A stretch of 64,000 bases of DNA from Rhynchopus euleeides (GCA_963210315.1 OY723239.1:2265501-2329500), one strand, 5' to 3'. Numbered from the stretch's first letter, positions 29,118-40,372 are shown. Notes: a model not told the origin generated them from the letters alone. A program made the numbers and translations.

Positions 29118-30299
29118 CTACCCTACCGGGCGCTGTAACAACAACGGGGGGGGGGGACTTTTTTTCAAAACAAGAAGAGAAGGGATGGGGGAAACCCCTC
29201 CCCCCCCCCCGTGCCCCCCCCCCCCCCCAAGAAAAGGGGCTTTGTGACTCGGCGAGATATGCGATTTTTACCCCTGCTGTAAAGTAAAGCAAGGGGACGA
29301 GGAAGATCCTTCTCTCCATCTCCGAAGAGTGTGGGGTGAGGGGTGGGAGAGAGAGGGGGTGAGGAAAAACGCCCGAAGTGCAGGGCTTTTGGACGCCTGC
29401 CCCGACTCTCCCCCCCCCATCACCCCCCTCCCACCCACCCAAGACAGTTTTGGTATTCCAGCAGCAGCTGCTGAAGTGCGGTGCAGTGCAGATATACCAT
29501 TCCCTCTCTTTCTTCTCCACACCCCCTGCCTTTTTGTTTGCCGGACGCGGTAAACAATCTGGGCCGTTACAAAAAAAAATGGATCGGTTCGACAAAAAAA
29601 AACCAACCTGATCCCCTTTCCACCCCGCTCCCTTCCTCCTCCTCCCCCACGTCTCTCTCTCTCTCCTTCTTCTCCTTTCCAATAGTGCTCCAATGAACTC
29701 AAAATCTTTCCCAAAAAAAACCCCTCTTCTTTCAACCATTTCTCGGCCCTTTGTCAGCAACCCGCTGAATTCAACTCAACAACACCCTCGCTAAAAGAGG
29801 GGGGGGCGGGGCGGGGTTAGTGTTAGGAGGAGGTGGGACAAAGAGGGAGATGTGCTTTGTTTGGCCCATTGTTCCGCCTCCATACCTGAATATCACAACC
29901 CTTACCCTCCCCCCCCCTCTTTTTTTTGCAAATCCTCCAAAATTCAGCCGAACGTGAGATCATGGGGGCGGTGTTGTTTATTGATGGGCAAATGTTTTAT
30001 TTTACACTCAAAAAAATGGAAGGGCCTTTACTCGCAAAGACCCTTCCTTCCCCCCCCCCCCCCCCACCCCCAAAAACAATCCAACAGTAGGAATGCCGTT
30101 TGCCAAATCAGGAATGTTGTGGCAAGGGGCCAGGGTGAGGCTGTGTGGGATGTGAACAACGTCAACGCGATAAGACATAGGGCGAGGGAGAGGGTCGCCG
30201 GGTGAGCTCCATTGAGGGGACAGAGACAGGCAGGGCCCCTCCCTGACTTCGTTTTCCCGCCCGGATGCATTCCCCTCCCTTGAGCTGGTCCCTTCACGG
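29118..30299. other. Low-complexity gene-free region
   Basis: G- and C-homopolymer runs, (CT)-rich stretches near 29625-29680 and A/T runs. No open frame has a protein-like composition or known motif. Confidence 0.5.
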
Positions 30300-31163
30300 C
30301 AGAGGCTTAGCTTGGGGGGGAAACTCGGTCAGCTGACCGAGTTTCAGCCAAACCCGGAAAAAAACTCGGTCAGCCCAAAAAAAAAAAGCACAAATTTCCG
30401 GGGAAAAAAGCGGATTTTTCTTGGAGTGCAGCAGCACAGGAGGTGAAGCACGCGTGCGAGCGGAACGCGAACACCCCATTCTCCTTCTGTCCCGTATTCG
30501 TCGCTAGCCTAAGAATAACGTCAGCAGTCTCGAATTCCGTCTCCCGGCAACATGGTGGACACGCAGGTGCAGGAGGCTCTGGGCTACATCGCTGACCACT
30601 ACATGGCACCTCTCCCGGGGATCACTGGCGCGTACCCTTGCCCGGAATTCAATGCCCCAGCACACCCACCGAAGTGGGCACAGGCGCACAAGACTACCCT
30701 TCTGCAAGAGTGCCCGGGTGTCTGTTCCGAGATTCGGAGGTTGGGCCTGCGTGATCTGCAGGAGGTTATTCAGCAGTTTACCTCGGGAAACCTCGCTCTC
30801 ACGTACCCAGCAACATGCAAGCTACTCCAGCTTGCATCTGTCCTTCCGCTGGGCACTGCTTCTGTTGAACGCTTGTTTTCCAAGCTCCGCCTTGTCTTTA
30901 CCAGGCTTCGCCAACTGAGGAGCGAAAGCCTTGCAACTGTACTCTTTGTAGGCGTGGAATGTCGCGAATATTCACAGGGTATCCCCGAAGCCACTCTTGC
31001 GAGGTACCTAGGGTACCCCGAGAGAATGGCACCCCCCTCGAGGAGGGGGGGGTGACATTCTTCTGGGTGAACGGGGTGGTGGGGGGCAAATCAACTGTGT
31101 GTGTACTGTGACCGAGTCTGACCGAGTTTCGGCCCCAACCTCAAAATCCAAGCTAAGCCCCTG
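30300..31163 (+). mobile_element. hAT-type DNA transposon, internally reduced
   Basis: Terminal inverted repeats start CAGAGGCTTAGCTTGG (left, from 30300) and CAGGGGCTTAGCTTGG (right, inward from 31163), the CAG(R)G start typical of hAT. Subterminal AACTCGGTCAG words occur at both ends, as for transposase binding sites. The 864-bp interior encodes only the C-terminal part of a hAT transposase. The 8-bp flanks differ (CTTCACGG, TTTTGAAG), so the target duplication has decayed or was never exact. Confidence 0.8.
30552..31055 (+). CDS. hAT transposase C-terminal dimerisation domain
   Basis: 167 residues from an ATG. Residues 85-135 (CKLLQLASVLPLGTASVERL, FSKLRLVFTRLRQLRSESLA) match the hAT dimerisation domain, with the hallmark hydrophobic run, P..SASVER-like core, FS and R.RL. 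The DDE catalytic and BED zinc-finger parts are missing, so it cannot transpose alone. It lies inside the CAG-ended inverted repeats. It could be a remnant or a small regulator. Confidence 0.82.
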   Translation: MVDTQVQEALGYIADHYMAPLPGITGAYPCPEFNAPAHPPKWAQAHKTTLLQECPGVCSEIRRLGLRDLQEVIQQFTSGNLALTYPATCKLLQLASVLPLGTASVERLFSKLRLVFTRLRQLRSESLATVLFVGVECREYSQGIPEATLARYLGYPERMAPPSRRGG

Positions 31164-32103
31164 TTTTGAAGAAGGAAAAAAAAATGAAAACAAATCAAGA
31201 GCCTCCTCGACGTAATGGGGGCTCCGCGAACCGACCTTGCCAAACAAAATGAGAACCGGCATGGAAAAAAAAACCTCCGCAAAAAAAAATCGTCCTTTCC
31301 AAAGGGGGTGGGGGTGGGGGGGTCACTCAGGCCACCTCCCTCCTCCCCCCCCCCCCCCTATGTGTATTGTTGCGTTCTCTCCTCCCATCAAAGGTGCCTT
31401 GCCAGGCAGACATGAGTGTTCTATCCAACAGGTCTCGAGAACAACAACCCACTGTTACCCAAAAAAAGGAAGGGCTGGCAAAAAATATCACCGGCGGCGG
31501 GCGCTTTCCAGAACCATTTGTTATCGTGCGATAAAAGCAACAGAATAGTGTATCTCTCGTGCGCTCCTCGTACATTCCAGTTGCTTGCATATTTTTCAAC
31601 CCCCCCCCCCCTCAAGCTCCTCTTCCTCTTCCTTCCCTCTCCATCGTTCTTTCGCCTCCACCCCCCCCCCCCCCCCCGTTCCCTCATTTCATATAACCAG
31701 ACATCCGCGCCTTCATTTCCCCCCCCGAACCATTCCTTCCATTTTTTTGGCAACGGGAATAGCGGGGGGGGGGGGGGGGGAGGGGGGGGGTTCCACTGCC
31801 CACTCCCCCCCCCCCCCCCATGACAGCAAATCAGAAAAAAATGCAAAAACAGTCATTCTATAAAAGGCAATGACATCGCAGTCAGATTCAGCTGTCAACA
31901 ACAAAAGGGTGAGGGGGATGGGGTGGTGATGGTGGTGGTGGTGGTGTGTGTGTGCACAGTCTCGGTTTGGGGGGGGGAAGGGAGGCTTTCGCCCAGGAAA
32001 AGGCACACAAACAACAGCAGGCGCAGGGCGATGGCTTCCCCCACCCCCCCACCCCCCGCCCCCCTTCCCCCCCCCCCCCCTCCTCAAACGTGCACCCCCC
32101 GCC
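31164..32103. other. Poly-C/poly-G low-complexity region, no gene
   Basis: Long C runs at 31345, 31600, 31660, 31805 and 32070, G runs near 31765-31790, and a (GGT)n/(TG)n stretch at 31925-31955. ORFs here are translations of homopolymers. Confidence 0.55.
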
Positions 32104-32967
32104 CAGGCATGTCGCTAAGCGTCGACCGTCGACCCAGTGATTTTGGGTTTCCCCCCCCATAAAAAAGCGTCGACCCAGCGTCGACCCAGTGGACTGGGTT
32201 GACGCTTGGTCGAGGCTTGGAGCGTCGACCTAGTGGAACTGGGTTGCCATTCAAGCCTGGACCAAGCGTCAACCCATTTATTACACTGGGTCGACGCTAA
32301 CCTAGCGTTGGCCCGGTTACACTGGGTCGACGCTCACCAAGCGTCGACCAAGCGTCAACCCACTTTCACTGGGTCGACGTCGAAGAGAGTATGGTTTTGC
32401 AGGAACAGATGCTCACTACCGTGGCCTCCGGCGGCTGGGGGGCTCCGCCCCCCAGACCCCCCTGTGGCGTATGTCTCGTACTCAAGTCATTCGATTCCCA
32501 CCGGGTCAGGGAATCCACCCACTCCAGTAGCCTCAGGAGGACGCAGCCAACTCACACAGAATCTGTACGCCCACAATGAACAGATGCTCACTACCGTGGC
32601 CTCCGGCGGCTGGGGGGCCCTGCCCCCCAGACCCCCCATCTCGCGTGCCCGTCTAGTAACCAAGTCCTTGCGCTTTGACGGCCGTGACATATCAGGGGGC
32701 AGCGTCGAAATTATGGTCCCGAAAGCCATTTTTTGGTTTCCTCCGGCACCCGACGGCGCGAGCGGGAGAGGAACCACGGAAGGAACCCAGCGCCTCACAC
32801 CGTGTCCACCTAGTGGTCCACCGATGGGAAAATTTGGCAACAACACGAGCGCGCGCGAAGCGCGCGCGAGAAAAATTGACCCCTAGTGTTTTCCCCCCTG
32901 ATCCCCCCCCAAAACAGGAGCGTCAACCCACCAAATCTCCAAAATCGAAAAGTTAGCGACAGGCCTG
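32104..32967 (+). repeat. 865-bp interspersed repeat B, copy 2
   Basis: Nearly identical to 1294-2159 over its whole length, with scattered substitutions and very small indels. It is in the same orientation and is preceded by poly-C DNA like copy 1. It contains two REP-like hairpins and the CG-alternating palindrome near 32850-32872. Confidence 0.85.
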
Positions 32968-34538
32968 CCCCCCGCCCCCCCCTTCATTCTCCCTCTCTCT
33001 CTCTCATCTTCTGCAACTATCTGGCATGGCCAGAGCCGCGGTTGGGCACGGGTTGGCATGGTGTGCAGTGCACATTTCTTGTGCGTAGTCAAAAATAGAA
33101 CAACCTGATGGGTCTCGCTACCAAGTCACAGCTCGTCAGTCAGTGAGGGGGAAGTGGGGCTGCTTTAGCTCACTCCTGTTCACCCAGTCACACACACACC
33201 TGGTAGCGAGGGCCCCCCTGAGAAGAACAACATGGACAGTAGGGTTGGCACGGCGCGCAGTGCGCAGCAAAACCCCCCATTCTTCTTCCTTTTTTTCTTG
33301 GGAGGGAGAGGGACACACGAAATGTGCCCCCCTTCCGCCTCCCCAATACTGCTCCTCTCTCTCCTTGTCTCTGAAATCTCTCGATTTTCCCCTCTCTCCC
33401 CCCCCTTCCCTGCCTGTTCGGAAGAACAAGGCGCAGATCGTGACCAGCACCACCTGGGGTGGCAGGTGGTGGGCCGGAGAGTGACAAATAGCACAACGCT
33501 CGATTATTTGTCACACTCCAGTGGGAGGGCCACAGCACAGTGCCGCGCAAAACATATCTCCCCCGTATTCTATTTTTGCACGCTCGGAAAGTTTTCAAAG
33601 AGCCACTGCAGCGCCGCCATTTTTTTCAACACAACAGATGGCCCCTTATTTATTTCTTTCGGTGCGTGGAAAAAAAACAAGCCACATTCGGAACCCAACA
33701 AACCATCTACACCACCCCCCATCCTCCACCCACTCAGCCCCTTTCCACCGGAGGCCCCCCCTCCCCTTCAGTTCAGACGTGCAGAAAAAAATGTGGGCAG
33801 CGGGTTGTTGGTTTCACACCAAAAAGGGGACAAAAAAATACCGGTTGTGGTGCTGAAAGCCCCTCTTTTCTTGCAGTACCCAAGAAGTATGTGCGCAGGA
33901 AGAGTGTGGAGGGAGGGGCTAAGCTACGAGACAAACTGGACACGGTGTTTCTTTTTTACTGCAACAGGGCCCCCCCCTGTCAGTGTCAAAAAGATATAGC
34001 AGGCAGCGCTTTGGGGCAACGTACTCAACCTCCTCATCAGGCTGCGGAGTTGCTTTTGTTTTTTGCCCGGATTTGGCGCACAAACAACAGCCCGATCTTC
34101 TTTTTCTTCATCTTCCACAGCAGCGGCCTCCTGTCAAGCGTCAAAAAAAAGGAGGGTGTGGGCGGGAGGCGGGCAGCGCTGTTATGGGGGCAATAAAAGG
34201 ACAACACCTCCTCAGGCCAGAGGCCCTGCGGGAGTTGCTTTTTTTTTTTGCTTTGCCCCGGCTTTGGCGCCCCCTCCCCCCCCACCCACCCATCACCCGC
34301 ATCTTCTCTTGGGCTGAGCTGCTTCGTTCCTGACACACAGACACAGAACAGAAGCAGGCGGTGAGGCAGGGGTGGAGTGGAGGGGCGTTGGAAGGTTACC
34401 CGCTCCTGCTGCTGCTTTGCTGTGACGGCCACCCGCCCCTCATCACTCCTCATCCCCCACCCCACCCCTTTTGGTTTCGCAACAAGGGGTGTGCCCAACG
34501 CAGGGCGTTCGCTCGGGGAGAAATAGGGGCCTATTTCG
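32968..34538. other. Gene-free region with a small internal duplication
   Basis: No ORF is convincing. A roughly 60-bp motif (CTCATCAGGCTGCGGAGTTG, T-rich tract, TTTGCC..GGATTTGGCGC) at 34030-34090 recurs in altered form at 34203-34270 and 47425-47485. Confidence 0.45.
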
Positions 34539-34543
34539 TTAAA

Positions 34544-35752
34544 ACCCTGTGCCTGGAATTTTGTCCAAAAAATATCACGTTTTTTTTTTTTAAAAAAAAA
34601 CGTGATATTTTTTATTGATTAAAAAAAAAAAAAAAAAAAAAAAAAAATATCACGTTTTCGCACAAGGCATAAAATGGTCAAAAAACCCGAAAATCGGGTT
34701 TGTAGGGTATATGTCCCCTGTCTGAAAATGCAAAATATGGCCCCGCAGGTGCCCCCAGAGTGATTTAAAATTGGAAAATCGACATTTTCCACCTACGGGA
34801 AATCCCCCAAAATAGGGGGTCCCCAGTCACGAACCCCAAAAAAATGTCCCGCGCGCCTCTAAGGCACTCTGGATTTTTATTATGTCATCCAGATGTCACA
34901 TCTGGGTCCAGGAACACCGGTTTTTGGCCTCAGGAAGTCGAAAAATATGTGTGGAAATTTTTATTCCTGACCAGGATCCCCTAAAAGCCCGATTTCCCCT
35001 GTTTACACATGGGGGATTTCTTGCAACGCCCGCTCGTGTGCTGAGTGTGTTATCCGCGACGTGGATGCGGTCGCCCTCTTCCTCCCAGAAGCCACTGATC
35101 TTCCTCATCCAACTTCACCTCTGGATGTACGCGGCACGTGCTTGGGTTGTCCTGTCGCAGTGCAGCAGAAGGTCCCCTGTGCACTGCTGCCCAAGCCATT
35201 TCGGCTGCACGGAATACGCCACGCAGAGTAACGTGGTATCGCGTGACCAGCTCGTGAGGCTTGTGCCCCGAATCGAATCGATAGGCTGCGAGCTGCATTG
35301 CCTCGGTCAGTTGATGTCCTTGTGTGTGCATTTTTGTGCACAACAGTCCCTTGGGTATCTGCAGCGCAGGTGCCTGCACTGGACCAGGACTCCTGATTTG
35401 CCTCTGGCACTTGTGATCGGAACGGATGCGGCGACATGCCACGGTGCCCATGAATAGCCATGCCGGCACGAAAGTACGTTCACGACGGTTGATTACCATT
35501 GCTGCACTCTGTCAGAACCAAGGGTCGCGGCTCACCTGAACGCCCACCAGGCCCCCCAACAGGGGGTGAAACCAAAGGGTCCCCCCTGGGGTTTTTTAAC
35601 CCAAAATTTTCGAATTCGACATGTCCCCGGGATTTCCACTATGTCGCAGATTTCGACCATTGGGTCAAGAAAACCTAAAAATCTAGGGGGGAGGTGCTGA
35701 AGGATTGCACTGAAAATTTTATCTAACTCGGTCAAAATTCCAGGCACAGGGT
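34544..35752. mobile_element. piggyBac-like TIR element with TTAA(A) flanks
   Basis: ACCCTGTGCCTGGAATTTTG at the left end is repeated inverted at the right end (CAAAATTCCAGGCACAGGGT). TTAAA flanks both ends (34539-34543 and 35753-35757). A TTAA-type duplication and CCC-containing ends suit piggyBac, though the match is not exact. Subterminally, AAATATCACGTTTT and its inverse form a palindrome at 34571-34610. Open frames at 34882-35457 (+) and 35050-35499 (-) show no transposase motif I can name. Confidence 0.7.
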
Positions 35753-36402
35753 TTAAAAAAGTGATTCTGGGAAAACCCTTCTCCCACCTCTCTCCCGGGC
35801 ATTTCTCCCAAGGGGGAGAAATTAAATAAAAAAAGTTTCTCGGAAGTTTTTGCCTCAGGTGGGAAGGGGTTCTGAAGGAGAAGGGCAGCACCCTCTCGTA
35901 CAAATTGATACCACCACGCTTCGCACGGAGCGGAAATATCCCAAAGAAGCGAGATCTGAACCTGATGGGGACTGTCGGAGCTATTGCCGGCATCAGCAGC
36001 ATGGTCAAAGCCAGAGGAGGCCGAAGCCAAGAGCATAGTGGCCTGCCACAGGCACCAGGCCGATGTACCTCTTGAGCATGCTGTCTCAAGGTGCACGTCG
36101 TCTGTATGTGGTGTTCGACTATGAAGCGGACTCGGGGACGAGGCTGACAAATGTTCACTACCGTGGCCTCCGGCGGCTGGGGGGCTCCGCCCCCCAGACC
36201 CCCTGTGACCTGTGAAGTCTGTCCAACAGGAACTAACGGACGCATGTGACCGTGCCCTTCCTTCTCGAGAACGGGTATCGGCGACGGTCCGTGATCCTGT
36301 TTTGGGTTCGTCACCAACTCCCGAAGTACTCACTGATTGCCGCAAAACCTCCATTTTGCAGCCGCGAACCGCGAAATGGGCCCCTTGCGCCAAATATATA
36401 TA
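35753..36402. other. Gene-free spacer with one REP-like hairpin
   Basis: A REP-like unit sits at 36158-36203. No other feature is recognised. Confidence 0.4.
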
Positions 36403-36531
36403 CCGTAAACGGAATAAATCTGAACCGTAAGAAGTCCTGGACGAAATAATTCTGGACCGTAAAAATTCTGGACCTCGGGGGGTCCAAACCGATTGGACCT
36501 TTTTTACGGTTCAGATTTATTCCGTTTACGG
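36403..36531. mobile_element. 129-bp MITE with TA target duplication
   Basis: A perfect 28-bp terminal inverted repeat beginning CCGTAAACGGAATAAATC at both ends, with TA at 36401-36402 and 36532-36533. The centre contains GGACCGTAAAAATTCTGGACC-type words. It is a Tc1/mariner-like miniature element. Confidence 0.88.
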
Positions 36532-36965
36532 TAGTACCCTGGTCTGGACCTTGAGGCAATTTGTCTGAGGGGCCGATGTTGCATGATTTCGCGCGCGCGA
36601 AGCGCGCGCGAAAAAAAATTTGAGGCGGCAATTTTACCCCTTTCTCCCACAGTCTCTGAGGAAGGTGGGAGATAGCGAACACCCTGGCCCAACGGACAAA
36701 AAAAAGGTCGCCCCGGAACTGTTTTCCCAGTCAGTTTGCTGGGGGTGGGGGGGGGGGGGGTGGGGGGCAGGGGCGTGTGTGTGACCACATTGAATCATCG
36801 CATCACCATCAGAATGCCACTCCACCTCCCCCCCCACCCCCCAACACACCACACCACCCCAACAACACAGCTACACTTTTCAAAACAGAAAGGAGGGCAC
36901 CCTCCCACTGCCCACTGCCCCCCCCCCCCCCCCCTCCCCCCTCCACACATCGTATCCAAGACATA
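36532..36965. other. Spacer with CG palindrome and poly-G/C runs
   Basis: The palindrome TTTCGCGCGCGCGAAGCGCG... lies near 36590-36616, and homopolymer runs at 36741-36763 and 36919-36945. No gene. Confidence 0.45.
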
Positions 36966-37064
36966 GGGGGTCTTCGCTACGGGGTGGTCGTCAGTGCATT
37001 TTGGTGCATTTCCTGTTGAATTGGCTGAAAAACTGACGGAGTTTGTCGACCAGCGAAGACCCCC
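36966..37064. mobile_element. 99-bp MITE, copy 1
   Basis: The ends GGGGGTCTTCGCT and AGCGAAGACCCCC are inverted. The interior is almost identical to 59262-59359 (GGTGGTCGTCAGTGCATTTT, GGTGCATTTCCTGTTGAATT). It lies 130 bp upstream of DPCD. Confidence 0.82.
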
Positions 37065-37193
37065 AATACACTCTCGGCACTTCCCCCCACACCCACACCC
37101 CCACTTCCCACCCCCGACCCCCCTGCTGTTGGCAGCCCTGCCTGCCTGCGTGGAGGAGGAGGAGTAGAGGGCCTAGGATTTGCAGAGGGCATC

Positions 37194-37778
37194 ATGTCCC
37201 GCAGGCTGTGGGAGCGTCCCGGGCTTCAGCTGTCGCAGCCGAAGACGGCGCTGGTGCAGGGGGGGCGGAAAAAGGTTCACAGCCTGTTCCAGCAGGATGT
37301 GGAGATGGTGGAGGAGTTTGATGTGATCACCGACAAGCTCCTGGTGCGGAAGTGGCGCACCCAGAGCCAGCTGGGAGGGGAAGGGAGGTGGGAGGTCGAG
37401 ATCGGCGACGCGTCCGGTGGTGCGCGCGCGGGGAGCGAGTTTCTCCTGGAGCGCTCCACAGCCCCGGTCCTCTCCCGTGCCGACACGGACCAGCTGTTCG
37501 AATGGCGGATCCGGAACCTGCCCTTCCCCAAAGAGACGTATCAGGTGACCGCCGAATCCCCCCAGGAAATCGTCGTCCGCACCTCCAACAAGAAATACTT
37601 CAAAAAACTCGCCATCCCGGACCTCCTCCGGCTGGGCCTCGGGCTGGACCCCACGTCACTCACGTGGACCTACGGGCACAACACCCTTGTCATCTCCTAT
37701 ATAAAACCCCCGCAGATCTTGGAGAAGGAGAAGGCAGACGCAAAGGAGCGGGCCACAATGAAGTGCATGAGGGCGTGA
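37194..37778 (+). CDS. DPCD: DPCD family ciliary protein
   Basis: 194 residues, close to the usual family length of about 200. Family landmarks run end to end: QPKTALVQGGRKKVHSLF, VEEFDVITDKLLVRKWR, WEVEIGD, DQLFEWRIRNLPFPKETY, IVVRTSNKKYFKKLAIPDL and NTLVISYIKPP. DPCD is conserved in ciliated eukaryotes, was first linked to primary ciliary dyskinesia in mouse, and has been connected to the R2TP/RUVBL chaperone system. It implies a flagellate. It is a single exon with an ATG after a G/A-rich leader. Confidence 0.96.
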   Translation: MSRRLWERPGLQLSQPKTALVQGGRKKVHSLFQQDVEMVEEFDVITDKLLVRKWRTQSQLGGEGRWEVEIGDASGGARAGSEFLLERSTAPVLSRADTDQLFEWRIRNLPFPKETYQVTAESPQEIVVRTSNKKYFKKLAIPDLLRLGLGLDPTSLTWTYGHNTLVISYIKPPQILEKEKADAKERATMKCMRA

Positions 37779-38551
37779 CGGGGGCGGAGTGGGCTGTGTG
37801 GGAGATGTGCCGTCGGGGGGGGGGGGGGTCGCTCTCGGTACACCTCACACTGCAGGAGCGGGCCATAATGAAGTGCCTTGAGGGCCCTGAAGTGCCTTGA
37901 GGGGGGGGGTGTGGAAGGGCGGGGAGGGGCGCGACAGTGGGGGGGTGAGGGAGGTTGTCATCGGGGGGGGGGGGTGCAGGGGGTCGCTCTCTCGGTGCAG
38001 CTCACACTGCTGCGTCCCACTTCTCACTCCGGGTGCAGAGGTTATGCTCCCTGTTCGGCACGGGGGGGTGTGCAACCATTAAGAGACTGGATTCACGGGG
38101 TGGGGGGGGGGGGGGGAGGACGAGTGGGTTCCTTGGGTGCATTCCACCTTAATACAGAACTGCGCGGTGTGTGGGGGGTTGGGGGGGGGGGGGGCAAAAC
38201 GTGGAAGGTTTTTTTTCTAACATAATGCGATAGGGGCACGATGTTTACCCGCGGCAAAATTGCACATACACACGCTGCGCAAGGCACGGGGGGGGGGGGG
38301 GGTGGGGCATCCCACATGGAGAGCTAGCCTCCACTTCGAAGGGAAGTCTACTGTGTGGCCCCCGCTCTTCGCAGTGTCGCTGTGGCCGTTTCCCTTCCCC
38401 TTCCCCGCACCCCTGCCCCACCCCCCGCTTTTTGTCTCAGGCAGCGAAGAGCGCCCACTTCAGCCGGTGCCAACTGAGTCAAGTCCGTCCATTCAGTCAC
38501 GGCCCAAACCGCGCTTTTCACAGGTGTAGTGCGCCGTGACGTGTGGCAACG
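37779..38551. other. G-rich intergenic region
   Basis: Multiple G10-14 runs and a short repeated phrase (GAGCGGGCCAYAATGAAGTGC at 37747 and 37857). A pyrimidine tract near 38385-38440 ends in TTTTTGTCTCAG and another in CGCTTTTCACAG at 38522, both candidate splice acceptors for the cyclase downstream. Confidence 0.45.
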
Positions 38552-40372
38552 ATGGGGTGGTTCGAAAATGTGATTTCAATGGACGGGAGGCTGCAGGGCA
38601 AGGCGCGGAACGACAGGCGTCTCATCTTCATCACCGCGGCCGTCTTGGGGTGTATTCTGGGCATCATCTCCCTCATAGTCCCGTGGTGGGGGCAGACTGC
38701 TGTCGTGGCCTGCGTCAATGTGGTCCCACAGTTTGTGGTGCTGGCGCTCTGCCTCTGCCGTGTACACCTCACACGCAGTATCGTGCGTGCGTACATAGCT
38801 TCCATAGCAATGGGTATCGTTGGCACAGACCTACACATGCGTAGTGTCGGTAGCGCACCAGTGTGGCCGACATTCGTGCTGCTTACAGACCTGTCGCTGG
38901 TGCTCGGTCTCGGGAGGCGGTTCGCAACAGGGCTGACAGCAATTGCTGCGGTGTGGATTGTCATCACGAGTTCAGAGCTGATGGCCCGTGTAGGGCTTTT
39001 CGACCTGCCTGGCTCAGCACCCGACTGGCACAGGTGGGATTGTCTCAAGGAGTCTGCCAGCTGCAAACACCCGCCGTGCCCCGTCAATCTGCTGAAAGGG
39101 CTGACGGAGATGCAGTCATCGTTGACCGTGCTGCTGATCGACTTCGTTGCCACACGCGGTTTCGCAGACTCTGCGGAGAGGGAGAAGGCGTCTATGGCAC
39201 GGACCATCAAGACTGTGGAGGCGATTGCACAACTTCTGGCGGGCTACGACGTCGACACCGTGGCGGAGATGCTGCAGGAGGCGGAGGCGGAGGGGCGGCT
39301 GCCTGCAGCGATGCACGAGGCGCTTCACAGGCTGGAGCAGAACCTGCGTGCGTACCGCCCGTACCTCCCCAAGTCGTGCCTCCCTGCACAGGACATCGTC
39401 GTGCCTGAAGACAGGGGTTCCTTCTTGCAGTCGTCGATCAGCTCAGCCCCTGAGCTGTCGGATAGCGACAGCAGCGACCAGGTTGAAGCCTCGCCACGCG
39501 CTGTCCCGGCGAAGGTGTTGGGCGCAATGAAGAGCGTACGGTCAACACTGCTTGTGGTGAATACGCGCAACGTGCTCGCTTGTCTGGAGCAGGAGCCCCG
39601 TACCTTCACGTCGTTCTTCGAGATGCTGCTGACCAAGACGATGTCGGCAGTGGAGTCGCGCCGTGGTCTGGTGGACGTGTTCGTCGGTGACCGCATCCTT
39701 GCCTCCTTCAACACGTCACGCAACTGTGGCATGCACGCCACTGCAGCTGTAGGTGCAGCACAGCAGATTGTGCGTGAAGTGCACAGCTACAACAGCCAGG
39801 AGGGCACCAGCACAGACAATCATGCATGGTGTGTCAGCATCGGAGCGGCGTTGGGGCGTGTCCAGTGCGGGGACACGGGGTGTGCGGAGATGCGGCGGTT
39901 CAGCCTGCTTGGGGTGCTGCCTGTCCTGGCGTGTGGGATGGAGCGTGCTGCGCGTGCTCTCGGGCTGGACGTGGTGTGCAACACGACGCTGCAACAAGAT
40001 GCAGAACACGAGCATGTGCTGCTGCTTGTGCCGCGGTTGGTGCGTCTCGTGAAGCAGAGCGTGTGTGACGGTGAGCGCCTCCACGGTGTTCTGCAGGGGA
40101 GTGACACCGACGACAGTCGCGATGACGGGACGTGCCGTGTGCACGAGCTGGTGGTCCCCAACACGGTTCAGGACCCGTGCCAAGAAGGCGAGTGGATGTA
40201 CCACATCGGGAAGGCTGCTGCAGAGTGGGAACCCTACAACGCTGCGATGCGTGCGTATCTGTCTGGGACCGACATCCAGAAGGCGTCTGAGATGGCAGGC
40301 GATCACCACAGGCAGGCACACAGCACCATCAGCCTGCTGGGGCACACCACACCCCTTGCTGTCCATGTGTAG
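38552..40372 (+). CDS. Membrane cyclase paralogue 1, chimeric, non-canonical catalytic domain
   Basis: 606 residues starting at the shared MGWFENVISMDGRLQGKAR. The N-terminal half follows the family: six hydrophobic spans, the ectoloop with CKHPPC, and the helical linker ending NLRAYRPYLP. The sequence then departs abruptly from its paralogues. Its cyclase-homology domain (about 325-500) has VVNTRNV where active class III enzymes have FTDI, so the first metal-binding Asp is missing; VFVGDRILASF keeps the second, and ERAARALG stands at the Asn/Arg box. The tail (EWEPYNAAMRAYLSGTDI) is not found in the other copies. It may be a regulatory pseudo-cyclase or receptor-like partner. It is the first of six copies. 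Confidence 0.8.
   Translation: MGWFENVISMDGRLQGKARNDRRLIFITAAVLGCILGIISLIVPWWGQTAVVACVNVVPQFVVLALCLCRVHLTRSIVRAYIASIAMGIVGTDLHMRSVGSAPVWPTFVLLTDLSLVLGLGRRFATGLTAIAAVWIVITSSELMARVGLFDLPGSAPDWHRWDCLKESASCKHPPCPVNLLKGLTEMQSSLTVLLIDFVATRGFADSAEREKASMARTIKTVEAIAQLLAGYDVDTVAEMLQEAEAEGRLPAAMHEALHRLEQNLRAYRPYLPKSCLPAQDIVVPEDRGSFLQSSISSAPELSDSDSSDQVEASPRAVPAKVLGAMKSVRSTLLVVNTRNVLACLEQEPRTFTSFFEMLLTKTMSAVESRRGLVDVFVGDRILASFNTSRNCGMHATAAVGAAQQIVREVHSYNSQEGTSTDNHAWCVSIGAALGRVQCGDTGCAEMRRFSLLGVLPVLACGMERAARALGLDVVCNTTLQQDAEHEHVLLLVPRLVRLVKQSVCDGERLHGVLQGSDTDDSRDDGTCRVHELVVPNTVQDPCQEGEWMYHIGKAAAEWEPYNAAMRAYLSGTDIQKASEMAGDHHRQAHSTISLLGHTTPLAVHV

Noticed and set aside
29098-34540. Many ORFs of 60-255 residues in this low-complexity block
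   Set aside because: Apart from the hAT domain at 30552 they are poly-Pro, poly-Gly or poly-Lys translations of homopolymer runs.
38543-38551. Upstream non-ATG starts for cyclases 1, 4 and 6
   Set aside because: GTG or TTG extensions are not conserved between copies, whereas the ATG at MGWFENVIS (or MAMGWF) is shared.
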